This document shows, piece after piece, positions 1-9,620 of a stretch of 64,000 bases of DNA (position 1 is its first letter; each line of letters begins with the position of its first letter). The notes under the pieces are model-generated. The model was not told where the DNA came from, made no database searches, and saw only the letters and a program-made list of their open reading frames with translations. The DNA is from JAEUMW01 sp963734295 (GTDB lineage Bacteria; Pseudomonadota; Gammaproteobacteria; Burkholderiales; JAEUMW01): positions 124,001 through 188,000 of the forward strand of contig CAVTGS010000027.1 in NCBI GenBank assembly GCA_963734295.1, given 5' to 3'. The translations under genes were made by a program, and so were the position numbers.

Positions 1-356
1 TCGTCAACCCGGACGCCGCCGGACTCGATCGGGGCGAGGAACCCAATGCCGCCGCCATGCGCATGCTGGCGCTGATGCGCGAGAAATACCACGGCACGCT
101 GATGCTGGCCGGCGGCTTTGGCGGTGACACGGCCGAGGCGTGGCTGAAGGACGGGCGCGCGGATCTGATCGCCTTCGGCCGCAAGTTCATCGCGAATCCG
201 GATCTGCCCGAGCGGCTGCACGCGGGGGCGCCGCTGCACGCAGACGATCCGTCCACCTATTACGGAGGCGGCGCCAAGGGCTACACCGACTATCCGACCC
301 TGGCCCAGGAGCGCGGCGAGCAGCCGAAACCCTGCGTGGACCAGAGGTGGCGGTAA
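1..356 (+). CDS. Old yellow enzyme family NADH:flavin oxidoreductase, C-terminal part (5' end outside window)
   Basis: The reading frame is open from the left edge and stops with TAA at 354-356, so only about the last 117 residues are present. The segment reads LAGGFGGDTAEAWL, then ADLIAFGRKFIANPDLPERL, then a Tyr-rich tail with YYGGGAKGYTDYP. This is the phosphate-binding end of the FMN barrel and the tail typical of NemA/OPR-like old yellow enzymes. Such enzymes use NAD(P)H and FMN to reduce activated alkenes, nitro compounds or nitrate esters in the cytoplasm. The substrate cannot be inferred. The family assignment is firm; the N-terminal catalytic region is not in the window. Confidence 0.85.
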   Translation, partial: VNPDAAGLDRGEEPNAAAMRMLALMREKYHGTLMLAGGFGGDTAEAWLKDGRADLIAFGRKFIANPDLPERLHAGAPLHADDPSTYYGGGAKGYTDYPTLAQERGEQPKPCVDQRWR

Positions 357-377
357 GCGCGCCCGCAGAGCCGCGCC

Positions 378-929
378 ATGATCGACCACCACCGCTACGC
401 AGTCACGGAGACGCTCCGTAACGGCCTGCCGGTCACGATCCGGGCGGTGCGGCCGGATGATCGAGACCGCATCGTCGCGGCGTTCGGGAAGCTCGATCGC
501 GAGACCGTCTACAAACGCTTCTTCAGCTACAAGGACGAGCTGACCGAAGCGGATCTCACGCATTTCACCGAGGTCGACTTCGACCGCCGCGTCGTCCTCC
601 TGGTCACGACCGGGAGCGGAGAAGGCGAGATCATCATCGCCGCGGGAAGCTATACGGCATATTCGCGATCCGACGGCGGATGCAGCGCCGAGGTCGGATT
701 CGTGGTCGAGGAGGACTACCACGGCCTCGGTGTCGCCGGTCGACTGCTGCATCATCTCGCCTTGATCGCGCGCGAGCGGGCCATCGATCGCTTCGAAGCG
801 GAGGTCCTGCCAGAGAACCGGGCGATGCTTGCCGTCTTCGCGCGAAGCGGGCTGCCGATGACCGAAGGCAGGCTCGACGGTGTCGTTCGCGTGACGATCG
901 AGCTTGCCGCGGAAGCCCCCGCGAACTGA
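378..929 (+). CDS. GNAT family N-acetyltransferase
   Basis: This 183-residue protein has a GNAT fold pattern. An N-terminal strand/helix segment (VTIRAVRPDDRDRIVAAF) is followed by a central AEVGFVVEEDYHGLGVAG segment around residues 105-125, which carries the Q/R-x-x-G-x-G-type acetyl-CoA pyrophosphate loop (HGLGVAGRLL). A C-terminal ENRAMLAVFARSGL helix follows. The fold resembles the GNAT domain appended to Pat-type protein acetyltransferases, but here it stands alone. It starts 21 bp after the preceding oxidoreductase gene on the same strand, so the two may be co-transcribed. A strong hairpin follows the stop codon. Substrate unknown. Confidence 0.85.
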   Translation: MIDHHRYAVTETLRNGLPVTIRAVRPDDRDRIVAAFGKLDRETVYKRFFSYKDELTEADLTHFTEVDFDRRVVLLVTTGSGEGEIIIAAGSYTAYSRSDGGCSAEVGFVVEEDYHGLGVAGRLLHHLALIARERAIDRFEAEVLPENRAMLAVFARSGLPMTEGRLDGVVRVTIELAAEAPAN

Positions 930-934
930 GGCCC

Positions 935-964
935 ACCGGCGGTACCCGCCGCCGTGCCGCCGGT
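935..964 (+). terminator. Hairpin after the GNAT gene, probable transcription terminator
   Basis: Perfect 8-bp arms ACCGGCGG (935-942) and CCGCCGGT (957-964) lie six bases after the GNAT stop codon. There is no following T run, so if it terminates it is not a canonical intrinsic terminator. Confidence 0.5.
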
Positions 965-1390
965 CGCGGCGCTGACCATTGAGCGGCATTCAGGCGCCGT
1001 TCGTCATTCATTCCGAATAGGTGCTTCCCACTGCCGGGCAAGGTTCGGACAATGTCCGGCACTGGGACAGGATCATTCTCCCGTCCGAGGACAGCGCACA
1101 AGACGCTGAATACTTGAAAAAGCCCAAGCGAGCGGCGGCGTACCGGTGACCTCCGAGCGTTGCTGGACAGCCGCCAGCCACAAGAACCGAGGCGTCGACG
1201 GTCGACCATCCGTCGGCGCAACGCTTCCGGGCTCGAACCTAGTTTTTTGGCCAGGGGAAGGGTTCGGGCTCGCGACTGTCACCGCTTCGGCCGAAGCGGA
1301 TTTCCCCTTTTTTCGTGCTACGGACAGCGGGGTCCTTGACCAGATCCCGAGGCCTGCAATCGCCGGTGGCCGCGCCACCTCGGAGTCTCG
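965..1390. other. Intergenic region, no gene recognised
   Basis: About 425 bp separate the GNAT hairpin from the GGDEF/EAL gene. I see no convincing coding frame; the frames open here lack a ribosome-binding site and family resemblance. A short GGACA-A-TGTCC inverted repeat occurs near 1048-1058. The region presumably holds the promoter of the downstream signalling gene. Confidence 0.4.
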
Positions 1391-3593
1391 ATGATCACGC
1401 CGCAGAACGGTTTTCTCCCTGAACCCGCGCCGCTGCCGCAGGCGCCGGAAAACCTGCGTCTTTTGCTCCTGGACGACGACAAGCAGCAGCGGGCACGCGT
1501 CTTCAGGCTGGTTCAGGGCAGCGGTCGCGAGATCTTCCAGTGCGGCAGCGTGGCCGAGGCCATCGAGATCCTGGAGGAGAAGCGGATCGATCTCGCGGTC
1601 GTCCACATCCGGCTGCCGAAGCGCACCGGCATGGCTCTCACGAGCTGGATCCGGGAACGGGGCCTCGACCTCCCGGTGATCGTGGTGAGCGGCGACGATT
1701 CGATCGAAGCCGCGCTCGCGGCACTGCGCTGCGGCGCGTTCGAGTACGTCCGCAAGCCGTTCGATGCCGCCCTCCTGCGCCGCACGGTCGACGATGCGCT
1801 GGCGGCGCGCAGGTTCGCTTACGAAAACCGCGCGGCGACCGCGCGCCTGGAACGGTCGGAGCGCCTGCATCGATATCTCGTCGATCGCTCGCCGGATCTC
1901 GTCTTCCTCCTGGATACCGAGGGTCGATTCTGGTTCGTCAACGATCGCTTCACCTCCCTGCTCGGCTTCGAGAAGGACGAGCTCATCGGCACCCATTACA
2001 CGGTCATCGTCCACCACGACGATCTGCGGGCCGCGCGCTGGGCATGCAGCGAGCGGCGCGCCGGGCCGCGCGCGACGTCGAACGTCGAGATCAGGCTGCG
2101 GCGCCGCGCGCCGGAAGACGCCGAGACCGCAGCCGCGCCGAGCGTCACCGTGGCGGTCAGCGCCGTGGGCCTCTACGCCCCGTCCAGCGACCAGGGTGTT
2201 TCGTCTCAGCGCTTTCTCGGCACCTACGGTGTGGCCCGCGACATCACCGACCGCAAGCAGGCCGAGCAGATCAGCCGCTTCCATGCAACCCACGATGCGC
2301 TCACCGGACTGCCGAACCGCTCGCTCTTCCTCGACCGGCTGCGGCAGGCGATCGCGCGCGCCCGGCGCATGTTTCTCGACAAGGGCCACCTGGCCGTGCT
2401 CTTCATCGACCTCGACCGCTTCAAGGAGGTGAACGACACCTACGGGCACGTGAAGGGCGACCAGCTCCTGCAACAGGTGGCGGCGCGGCTGCGGCGCTGT
2501 CTGCGCGGCAGCGATACCCTGTCGCGGATCGGCGGCGACGAATTCGTCGCCCTCATCGCCGAGCTCGGCGGACGCGAGGGTGCCGAGGCAGTCGCGACCA
2601 AGATCCTGAACGCGTTGCGCGAGCCTTTTGCGCTTGGCGACGGCGAGTTTCGCACGAGCGTGAGCGTCGGCGTGGCGCTCTACCCCGACGATGGCGCGAG
2701 CGAGCAGGAGCTCATGAGCAACGCAGACCTCGCCATGTATCACGTTAAACGCGAGGGCAAGGACGGCGTCGGCTTCTTCACGCCGGACATGAACACGGTC
2801 TGGGCCAAGAAAGCTCGAGCTCGAGAACGAGCTTCGCGCCGCCATCGAGAAAGGCGGGCTGGAGCTCCACTACCAGCCGATCCACAACATTTCGACCGGC
2901 CGCGTGGAGGCGCTCGAGGCCCTGGTGCGCTGGCGGCATCCGGTGCACGGCCTGATGGACCCTGCCCGCTTCGTGCACATCGCCGAAGAGACTGGCTTGA
3001 TCTGCAGCCTCGGCGAGCACGTGCTCGACGCCGCGTGCGCGGATCTGAGAACGTGGCAGCAGCAGGGATTCCCCGACTTGCGGATGGCGGTCAACCTCTC
3101 GGCGCAGGAATTCGACCGGCCGGACCTGGTCGACTGCGTGACCGATACGCTCAAGCGCCACGCGGTGCCGGCAAGCTCGCTCGAGCTCGAGATCACGGAG
3201 AGCGCGCTCGCCGAGGATATGGACGCGGTCGCCGATCGGGCGGGACGGCTGCGTCGTTCGGGTGTGCGCATCGCCATCGACGATTTCGGCACCCGCTATT
3301 CGTCCCTCGCGTACCTGCAGTCGTTGCCGGTGAGCGGCATCAAGATCGACCAGGCGTTCGTCCGCGAGCTCGGCGTGCGAAGCTCGAGTGCGTCCATCGT
3401 GACGGCCATGATCGGCATTGCCCAGGGCTTCGGGCTGAGTTTCGTCGCCGAGGGGGTGGAGAAGTCGGAGCACGTCGAATCGCTGCGCAGCTTCGGCTGC
3501 AATGTCATGCAGGGCTACCACTTCAGCCGTCCGCTGCCCGCCGCGCGGGTCGGCGAGTATCTGGCGCAGTTCAAGCCGCGACTTCTGCGTTGA
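1391..3593 (+). CDS. Receiver-PAS-GGDEF-EAL cyclic-di-GMP signalling protein, with one frameshift
   Basis: A 733-residue protein is obtained if one base near 2813 is removed; as given, the frame breaks right after the GGDEF domain. Domains in order: a receiver-like domain (about 22-140), PAS (about 155-290, ending in the usual GVARDITDRKQAEQ), GGDEF (about 300-465, signature RIGGDEF intact near 381-385) and EAL (about 480-733, with EALVRW, LEIT, DDFGTRYSSL and IKIDQAF all present). GGDEF domains make and EAL domains hydrolyse cyclic di-GMP; both signatures look catalytic. The receiver keeps the acidic cluster DDD (28-30), but the phospho-acceptor Asp is His72 (AVVHIRLPKRTG), so conventional phosphorylation is doubtful. 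A GGAG lies five bases before the ATG. The break could be a sequence error. Confidence 0.88.
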
Positions 3594-3657
3594 GCCGGAC
3601 CCGCCGCAGGCGGAACCGGCACCGCCGTTTGGCAACAAGACCCTTCCAAGATCGCGG

Positions 3658-3686
3658 TTGACTCTTTCGGGTCGATTGCGTCTACT
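3658..3686 (+). promoter_or_regulatory. Candidate sigma70-type promoter for the molybdoenzyme operon
   Basis: TTGACT (3658-3663), a 17-bp spacer, and TCTACT (3681-3686; 4 of 6 bases match TATAAT) lie about 175 bp upstream of the GTG start at 3861. Spacing is ideal. The call rests on sequence match only. Confidence 0.4.
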
Positions 3687-3860
3687 TTGTTGCACACCTA
3701 CCGCGCGGAAGAGTTCAGCGCGCGGCTCGCTGCAGGGGTGGCGATGGGAATCGGAGCGCGCGGCGAGTCGTCGCCAGGCTCCCCATCGGGCTTCACAGGT
3801 CGAATTCTCCGGTAATCCAAGGCGCGCTCGTCGCAGCCGCCACTTCAGGAGGCGATCATC

Positions 3861-6038
3861 GTGTCTACCCACAACTGCGAAGAGAAGGTCGTCAAGGGTG
3901 CGTGCCCGCAGGACTGCCCCGACACCTGTGCCATGCTCTACACGGTCGAGGACGGCAAGCTGGTGGACGTGCGCGGCAATCCCGATCACCCGATGACGCG
4001 CGGCGGGCTTTGCATCAAGCTCAAGGATTTCGCCGAGCACCACTACAACCCGGACCGCCTGCTGTACCCCATGAAGCGCACGGGTCCGAAGGGCAGCGGC
4101 CAGTTCACGCGCATCTCCTGGGACGAAGCGCTCGGCGAGATCAAGTCCCGCTGGACCGACATCATCGCCCGCGACGGTGCCCAGGCGATCCTGCCGTTCT
4201 GTTACCTCGGTCACGAAGGGCTGATCAACGGACTGACCACGGGGGATGCCTTCTTCAACCGGCTCGGCTCGACCGTGGCCGAGAAGACGTTCTGTGCCTC
4301 CGGCTCGTCGACGGCGTGGATCATGACGGTCGGACCCACCGGCGGGGTCGACCCGGAGAGCTTCGCCGTCTCGAAGTACATCGTCCTGTGGGCGGTGAAC
4401 ACGCTCACCACCAACCTCCACCACTGGCCCTTCATCCTCGAAGCGAAGAAGAACGGCGCAAAGGTGGTAGTCATCGACCCGGTGCGCACGCGCACGGCGA
4501 AGCAGGCCGACTGGCACATCCGGCCGCGGCCCGGCACCGACGCCGCGCTCGCGCTCGGCATGATGAACGTGATCGTCGCCGAGGACCTCGTCGATCACGA
4601 TTATGTTTCGAAGCACACGGTCGGCTACGACGAGTTGAAGGCGCGCGCCGAGCAATATCCGCCGGAGAAGGTCGCGGCGATCACGGGTGTGGCGGCGGAA
4701 GACATCCGCCGGCTCGCGCGGGAGTTCGCGACCACACAGCCTTCGGTCATCCGGCTGGGAGTGGCGTTGGAGCGTCACCACAACGGCGGCCACGCGATCC
4801 GCGCGGTGACCTGCCTGCCCGCGCTGGTGGGATCCTGGCGCCACCCGGGCGGCGGCGCGCTGGAGATGCCGCTGTGGGCGTTTCCGCTGAAGCTCGCGGA
4901 CGTGTGCCGCCCCGACTGGATCAAGCCGGGCACCCGGGTGGTCAACCTGACCGAGCTCGGCGCGGCGCTCACGGAGCTCGATCCGCCGCTGAAGTCGATC
5001 ATGGTCTACAACGCCAACCCGATGTCGCAGGCGCCGGAGCAGAACAAGATCCGCCAGGGGCTCATGCGGGACGACCTCTTCACTGTCGTGAGCGAGCTCT
5101 TCATCACCGACACCGCGAAGTACGCCGACATCCTGCTGCCGGCCGCGATGCAGGCGGAGCAGCTCGATCTCATGTTCTCGTGGGGCCACTTCTACTTCAC
5201 GCTCAACCAGAAGGCGATCGAGCCGCCCGGCGAATGCGTGCCCAACGCCGAGCTCTTCCGGCGCCTGGCGCAGACCATGGGCTTCGGCGACGCCTACTGG
5301 CGGCGCACCGACGAGCAGATGATCCGCGATTTCGTCGACTGGAGCGCACCGGTGATGGAAGGCATCACCTACGAGCGGCTGGTGGAGGAGGGCTACGCGC
5401 ACCTGAACGTCGGCCCCGTGGACCGGCGCACACCCCATGCCGACGGCAATTTCCCGACCCCCACCGGCAAGTGCGAGCTCAAGACGACGCAGGCCGGCAA
5501 CGGCAATTTCGTGGTGCCGGCGTGGCGCTCCATGTACGAAGGCATGCAGCCCGGCACGCCGATCGATCCGGTGCCGGACTACCTGCCGCCTTACGAATCC
5601 CCGGCATCGAATCCCGAGCTCGCGAGCCGCTACCCGCTCAACATCGTCTCGCCGAAGTCGCACGGATTCCTGAACTCGCAGTATGCGAACGAGACCATCC
5701 AGCAGCTGCGGCAGGGCGAGCAGACGGTGCTGATCCATCCGGCGGATGCGGCGGCGCGCGGCATCCGCAACGGTCAAAGGGTGCGCGTGTACAACGATCG
5801 CGGGCGGTTCGAGGGTCGGGCGGAGCTCACCGAAGACACGCTGCAGGGCTTGGTGGCAGCGTCGCTCGGCTATTGGCCGGGGCTCTCGCGGACCGGCACG
5901 GCGGTGAACTGCATCAGCTCCGACCGGCACTGCAATCTGGGGCAGGCGCCGAGTTTTTCCGACAATCTGGTGGAAGTCGAGCCGGTACCAGCGGCGAAGA
6001 CGGAAACGACGGAGCAGAAGGCGGTCGCCGTCGCCTGA
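3861..6038 (+). CDS. Molybdopterin (bis-MGD) oxidoreductase with N-terminal [4Fe-4S] site
   Basis: A 725-residue enzyme of the DMSO-reductase superfamily. Cys15, Cys19, Cys23 and Cys51 (ACPQDCPDTCAML ... GGLCIKLKDF) form the N-terminal [4Fe-4S] ligand set. The middle has conserved cofactor-binding segments such as YNANPMSQAPEQNKIRQGL and ITDTAKYADILLPAAMQAEQ. The C-terminal domain has SPKSHGFLNSQYAN and VRVYNDRGRFEGRAEL, typical of the molydopterin dinucleotide-binding domain. No twin-arginine signal is seen, so it should be cytoplasmic. The GTG start has an AGGAGG at 3847-3852. A ferredoxin and a ferredoxin-NADP reductase gene follow directly, suggesting an NAD(P)H-linked soluble redox system. 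The substrate is not deducible. Confidence 0.88.
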   Translation: MSTHNCEEKVVKGACPQDCPDTCAMLYTVEDGKLVDVRGNPDHPMTRGGLCIKLKDFAEHHYNPDRLLYPMKRTGPKGSGQFTRISWDEALGEIKSRWTDIIARDGAQAILPFCYLGHEGLINGLTTGDAFFNRLGSTVAEKTFCASGSSTAWIMTVGPTGGVDPESFAVSKYIVLWAVNTLTTNLHHWPFILEAKKNGAKVVVIDPVRTRTAKQADWHIRPRPGTDAALALGMMNVIVAEDLVDHDYVSKHTVGYDELKARAEQYPPEKVAAITGVAAEDIRRLAREFATTQPSVIRLGVALERHHNGGHAIRAVTCLPALVGSWRHPGGGALEMPLWAFPLKLADVCRPDWIKPGTRVVNLTELGAALTELDPPLKSIMVYNANPMSQAPEQNKIRQGLMRDDLFTVVSELFITDTAKYADILLPAAMQAEQLDLMFSWGHFYFTLNQKAIEPPGECVPNAELFRRLAQTMGFGDAYWRRTDEQMIRDFVDWSAPVMEGITYERLVEEGYAHLNVGPVDRRTPHADGNFPTPTGKCELKTTQAGNGNFVVPAWRSMYEGMQPGTPIDPVPDYLPPYESPASNPELASRYPLNIVSPKSHGFLNSQYANETIQQLRQGEQTVLIHPADAAARGIRNGQRVRVYNDRGRFEGRAELTEDTLQGLVAASLGYWPGLSRTGTAVNCISSDRHCNLGQAPSFSDNLVEVEPVPAAKTETTEQKAVAVA

Positions 6039-6078
6039 TGGCCGCGCCGACGGCAGCGCAGTGCGTCCGGGTCGCGTG

Positions 6079-6384
6079 ATGACGCATGTCGTCACCGAGA
6101 ACTGCGATGGCTGCCGCTTCACCGACTGCGTGACGACGTGCCCCGTCGCCTGCTTCCACGGCGACGAGCTCAGGATGTACATCGATCCGGTGGCTTGCAT
6201 CGACTGCGGGGCGTGCATTCCCGCGTGTCCGGTCCACGCCATCTTCGAGGAGATCGATCTCACCGAAGATGAGCGGCGCTGGCTTGCCATCAACGCGGAG
6301 CAAGCGCCGCAGCTTCCGGTGGTCTGGCGCCGCCAGACGCCGCTCCCCACGGCAGAAGCGAGGCGGCAGGCGCTGGGATATTGA
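6079..6384 (+). CDS. fdxA: 7Fe ferredoxin (3Fe-4S/4Fe-4S), FdxA type
   Basis: The protein has about 101 residues from ATG 6079; an upstream in-frame GTG at 6061 is possible but adds no conserved sequence. The N-terminus (THVVTENCDGCRFTDCVTTC) and IDCGACIPACPVHAIF match the cysteine spacing of FdxA-type 7Fe ferredoxins, which carry one [3Fe-4S] and one [4Fe-4S] cluster. A roughly 45-residue tail follows. It lies 40 bp after the molybdoenzyme and its stop overlaps the next gene's start, so it is probably the electron carrier between the flavoprotein reductase and the molybdoenzyme. Confidence 0.88.
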   Translation: MTHVVTENCDGCRFTDCVTTCPVACFHGDELRMYIDPVACIDCGACIPACPVHAIFEEIDLTEDERRWLAINAEQAPQLPVVWRRQTPLPTAEARRQALGY

Positions 6385-7761
6385 GCGCGCCGGTCGGCAC
6401 CCCGGAGAACCCGCTGCAGGTCGCCGTGGTCGGCAGCGGGCCGAGCGGGTTCTACGCGGCGGAAGCGCTACTCGTCGCGGCGGGCGTGGTCGCGCACGTC
6501 GATGTCGTCGAGCGGATGCCGGTACCCTACGGGCTCGTGCGCTTCGGTGTCGCTCCGGACCACCCGAAGCTGAAGGAAGTCATCCTCACTTACGCGCGCA
6601 TCGCGCAGCACGAGCGCTTCCGGCTCGTCGCGAACGTCGAGGTCGGGCGCGACGTGTCGGTCGACGAATTGCGACGTTGCTATCATGCCGTGGTGCTCGC
6701 GTGCGGTGCCAGCGCGGACCGGCGGCTCGACATTCCGGGCGAGGACCTGACGGGCAGTCATGCCGCGACCGAATTCGTCGGCTGGTACAACGGCCATCCG
6801 GATTTTCGCGACTGCACTTTCGACTTTTCCCACGAGGTCGCGGTCGTCATCGGCCACGGCAACGTCGCCCTCGATCTTTGCCGCATCCTCGCGAAATCGG
6901 TCGGCGAGCTGCGGCACACCGACATCGCGGAGCACGCGCTCGATGCGCTCGCCGCGAGCCGCGTGCGCGAGATCCATCTGGTCGGCCGGCGCGGTCCCGC
7001 GCAGACGAAGTTCACCAGCAAGGAGCTGCGCGAGATGGGCGAGCTCGCCGGCTGCGATGCGGTGGTCGAAGCGGCGGACGTCGAGCTCGATGCGGCGAGC
7101 CGTGCCGAGATCGCGGATCGCCGCAATGCGATCGCCGCGAAGAACGTCGAGATCCTGCGCGGATTCGCCCACACTGGCACCAAGCCGAAGCGCTGCTGCT
7201 TCCGCTTCCTGCTGAGCCCTGCGGCGATCGAGGGCGGCGGGCGCGTCGAGCGAATCTGTCTGGAGAAAAATCGCCTGGTCGGTGAGCCGTTCGAGCTCAG
7301 GGCGATCGGAACTGGTGCGAGCGTCACGCTCGACACGGGACTCGTGTTGCGTAGCGTCGGCTATCGCGGCGTGGCACTGGCCGGTGTGCCCTTCGACGAG
7401 CGCGCCGGCGTCATTCCGCATCGCGAAGGGCGCGTCATGGCGGCGGACAGACCGGTGTCGGGGCTCTACGTCACGGGCTGGATCAAGCGCGGACCGACCG
7501 GCATCATCGGCACCAACCGCGCCGACAGCACCGCAACCATCGACTCGCTGCTCGCAGACCTGCCGACCTTCGAAGCTGAGCGGCCCGGATGGGGCGCGCT
7601 CGAGACGATCCTCACGCGGGCGGAGGGTGAGGGTGCTCGGCTTCGCGGACTGGCTCGCGATCGATGCCGCGGAGCGGGAGCGCGGGGCGGGAAAGGGCAA
7701 GCCGCGGGAGAAATTCACGCGCATCGAAGAGATGCTGCGAGGCGTGGGCGGCGGTGGCTAG
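6381..7761 (+). CDS. fprA: Ferredoxin--NADP(+) reductase, adrenodoxin-reductase/FprA type, with one frameshift near its end
   Basis: Corrected length is 459 residues, the usual size for FprA. The TTG start overlaps the ferredoxin TGA stop (TTGA), implying translational coupling. The FAD-binding loop (VAVVGSGPSGFYAAEAL) is at the N-terminus, the NADP loop (VIGHGNVALDLCRIL) lies around residue 155, and the signature GWIKRGPTGIIGTNRADS lies near 370. The frame breaks near 7626; removing one G restores VRVLGFADWLAIDAAE and a stop at 7761, the normal C-terminus. As given, the frame would run to 8138 through unrelated sequence. It should pass electrons between NADPH and the adjacent ferredoxin. Confidence 0.88.
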
Positions 7762-7917
7762 CTAGACCGGCGACCTGCAGGGCGCGGAGACCAATACGAG
7801 TCCAACTCAAGCGATTCCCTGGGATCGACGCCCCTGCAGAGAATGTCCGCTGGCGGCCAAGTGGAGACATTGACAGTCGTCCAAGACGGCACTCCCGAGC
7901 GGCGGGTCCAGATTCGA

Positions 7918-8138
7918 TGGCGGTCATTCGCCGCTGCGCCGAGATGCGCACCATCGCCTTCGTCACCGACGCGCCGGCGATCCATTCCATCCGCACCGTC
8001 CTGGGCGAACCGACCGCCGCTCCTGAAGTCGCCCCGGCACGTGGCCCGCCACTGTGGGAGCAGGCTGCCCAGTCCCTCTGGGATGACATCCGGGCACCCG
8101 CCCCTGAGTATGTGTTCGACCAGCGCGTGAGCTGGTAG
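7918..8138 (+). pseudogene. C-terminal remnant of an IS91-type transposase
   Basis: The roughly 70-residue frame contains MRTIAFVTDAPAIHSI, LGEPTAAPEVAPARGPPLWE and APEYVFDQRVSW before the stop. This is the characteristic C-terminal end of IS91-type (zinc-binding) transposases. Nothing upstream resembles the rest of the enzyme. An N-terminal remnant of the same kind of transposase lies at 20.6-21.0 kb on the same strand, so remnants bracket the accessory region. Confidence 0.65.
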
Positions 8139-8274
8139 GCCTCGCGCATATCCGTTTTCATCGCCGGCCTCCGCCCTGGGGCTGACGGCCACGTGTTGCC
8201 GCGCCGCTCGCACAACCGCCAACGCTGGCCCCCATCCACCACCGTAGGCTACCCTCGAGCACGGTCGCGGACTG

Positions 8275-8291
8275 CCCCGAGCGCTTTCCCC
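8275..8291. repeat. Left copy of a 17-bp target-site duplication
   Basis: CCCCGAGCGCTTTCCCC occurs here and again at 9681-9697, immediately outside the two ends of the IS1202-like element. Exact identity and position make it the duplication made on insertion. Confidence 0.85.
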
Positions 8292-8369
8292 TGTCGCGAG
8301 TTCGTGATCTGTCCGGGTTTGTAGTACGTGATCTGTCCGGTTGTCATAGGTACCTGAAGGAGGTGCGTG

Positions 8370-9551
8370 ATGACGCGGACGGAACTGCTACAGGAGATCC
8401 GAAGGATGAGATTTGACGAGGCTTATGAGGGCTGGTGTCAGGGGCGGTTGAGTCAGGAGGAGGCGGCGCGGCTGCTTGGGGTATGCGAGCGCACCTTTCG
8501 GCGTTATCTGAACCGTTACGAGGAAGCGGGTGTGCAAGGACTGATGGACAAGCGGCTGAACCAGGTGTCGCAGCGGCGTGCTGCGGTCGACGAGGTGATG
8601 GCGCTGACGGCGCTTTACCGCAGCCGCTATGCGGACTGGAACGTGCGCCACTTCCACAGCTGGTACCGGCGCGAGCATGCCGGGGCGCGCAGCTACAGCT
8701 GGGTGAAGAAGCGTCTTCAGGAAGCCGCTCTGGTGCCCAAGGCGCGCCAGGGTGGCACCCACCGCAAGCGCCGCGAGCGCTCGGCGCTGCCGGGCATGAT
8801 GTTGCACCAGGACGGCAGCTCGCACGCGTGGGTCGCCGACCAGCTGTGGGACCTGATCGTGACCCTGGATGATGCCACCGGGGAGCACTACTCGATGTTC
8901 TTCGTCGAAGAGGAGGGCACCTGGAGCAGTTTGCGGGGTGTGCGCGAGGTGATCGAGGCGCGCGGACTGTTCAGCGCCTTTTACTCGGACCGTGGCAGCC
9001 ACTACTGGCTCACGCCCGAGGCCGGAGGCAAGGTCGACAAGCTGCATCCGACCCAGTTCGGGCGCGCCCTGGCGCAGTTGGGCATCACGATGATCGCAGC
9101 CTATTCGCCCGAGGCGCGCGGTCGTTCCGAGCGCGCCTTCGGCACCCACCAGGGGCGCCTACCCCAGGAGTTGCGTGCCGCCGGCATCACCGACATGCAA
9201 GCGGCCAACCGCTATCTCGATGAGGTGTATCGCCCGGCCTTCAACGCCGAGTTTCAGGTGGCCGCGCGCGAAGCCGGCTCGGCCTTCGTGCCCTGGGTCG
9301 GTGGCGCACTCGATGAGATCCTGTGCGAACACTTCGAGCGCACAGTGGGCCACGACAACTGCGTGCGCTTTGACAACCTCAAGCTCCAGATCCCGGCCGA
9401 TCGCCACCGCTGCCACTACGTCAAAGCCAAGGTGGCGGTGCATCGCTATGCCGAGGGCTCGCTCGCGCTGTTTCACGGCCCGCGCCTTCTGGCTCGTTAT
9501 GAGCGCGATGGCGCACTGCTACCCGAAATTGCCTTGAAGGCCGCCGCGTAA
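8370..9551 (+). CDS. ISNCY/IS1202-family transposase (integrase core)
   Basis: About 393 residues from ATG 8370, which sits six bases after AAGGAGG; an in-frame GTG at 8367 is less well spaced. An N-terminal helix-turn-helix (LSQEEAARLLGVCERTFRRYLNR written as two parts: LSQEEAARLLGV, CERTFRRYLN) precedes an RNase H-like integrase core with candidate acidic residues in LHQDGSSHAW, FYSDRGSHYW and YSPEARGRSERAFGT. The order and length match IS1202/ISNCY transposases. It would cut and join the element ends. The gene appears intact. Confidence 0.9.
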   Translation: MTRTELLQEIRRMRFDEAYEGWCQGRLSQEEAARLLGVCERTFRRYLNRYEEAGVQGLMDKRLNQVSQRRAAVDEVMALTALYRSRYADWNVRHFHSWYRREHAGARSYSWVKKRLQEAALVPKARQGGTHRKRRERSALPGMMLHQDGSSHAWVADQLWDLIVTLDDATGEHYSMFFVEEEGTWSSLRGVREVIEARGLFSAFYSDRGSHYWLTPEAGGKVDKLHPTQFGRALAQLGITMIAAYSPEARGRSERAFGTHQGRLPQELRAAGITDMQAANRYLDEVYRPAFNAEFQVAAREAGSAFVPWVGGALDEILCEHFERTVGHDNCVRFDNLKLQIPADRHRCHYVKAKVAVHRYAEGSLALFHGPRLLARYERDGALLPEIALKAAA

Positions 9552-9571
9552 GCCCGCTTCGCGTCGGCCGC

Positions 9572-9620
9572 GCGCGTGGAAACCCGCTTCGGGCTACGCC
9601 CTTCGCGACTTTCCACGCGC
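9572..9620 (+). terminator. Strong hairpin downstream of the transposase gene
   Basis: Perfect 11-bp arms GCGCGTGGAAA (9572-9582) and TTTCCACGCGC (9610-9620) enclose a 27-base loop. It lies inside the element, after the transposase stop, and may end transcription or shield it from outside reading. Confidence 0.5.

Noticed and set aside
1225..1250. Sequence like the T-arm of a tRNA (GGGCTCGAACC) followed by a T run
   Set aside because: No acceptor stem or anticodon arm can be paired upstream; not a tRNA gene.
1073..2845. A 590-codon minus-strand frame over the GGDEF/EAL gene
   Set aside because: Same kind of antisense shadow; no ribosome-binding site or recognisable domain.
2778..6350. A 1190-codon open frame on the minus strand
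   Set aside because: Antisense to the EAL domain, the molybdoenzyme and the ferredoxin, all with strong family motifs. Its translation is Arg/His-rich without motifs; a by-product of GC-rich codon usage.
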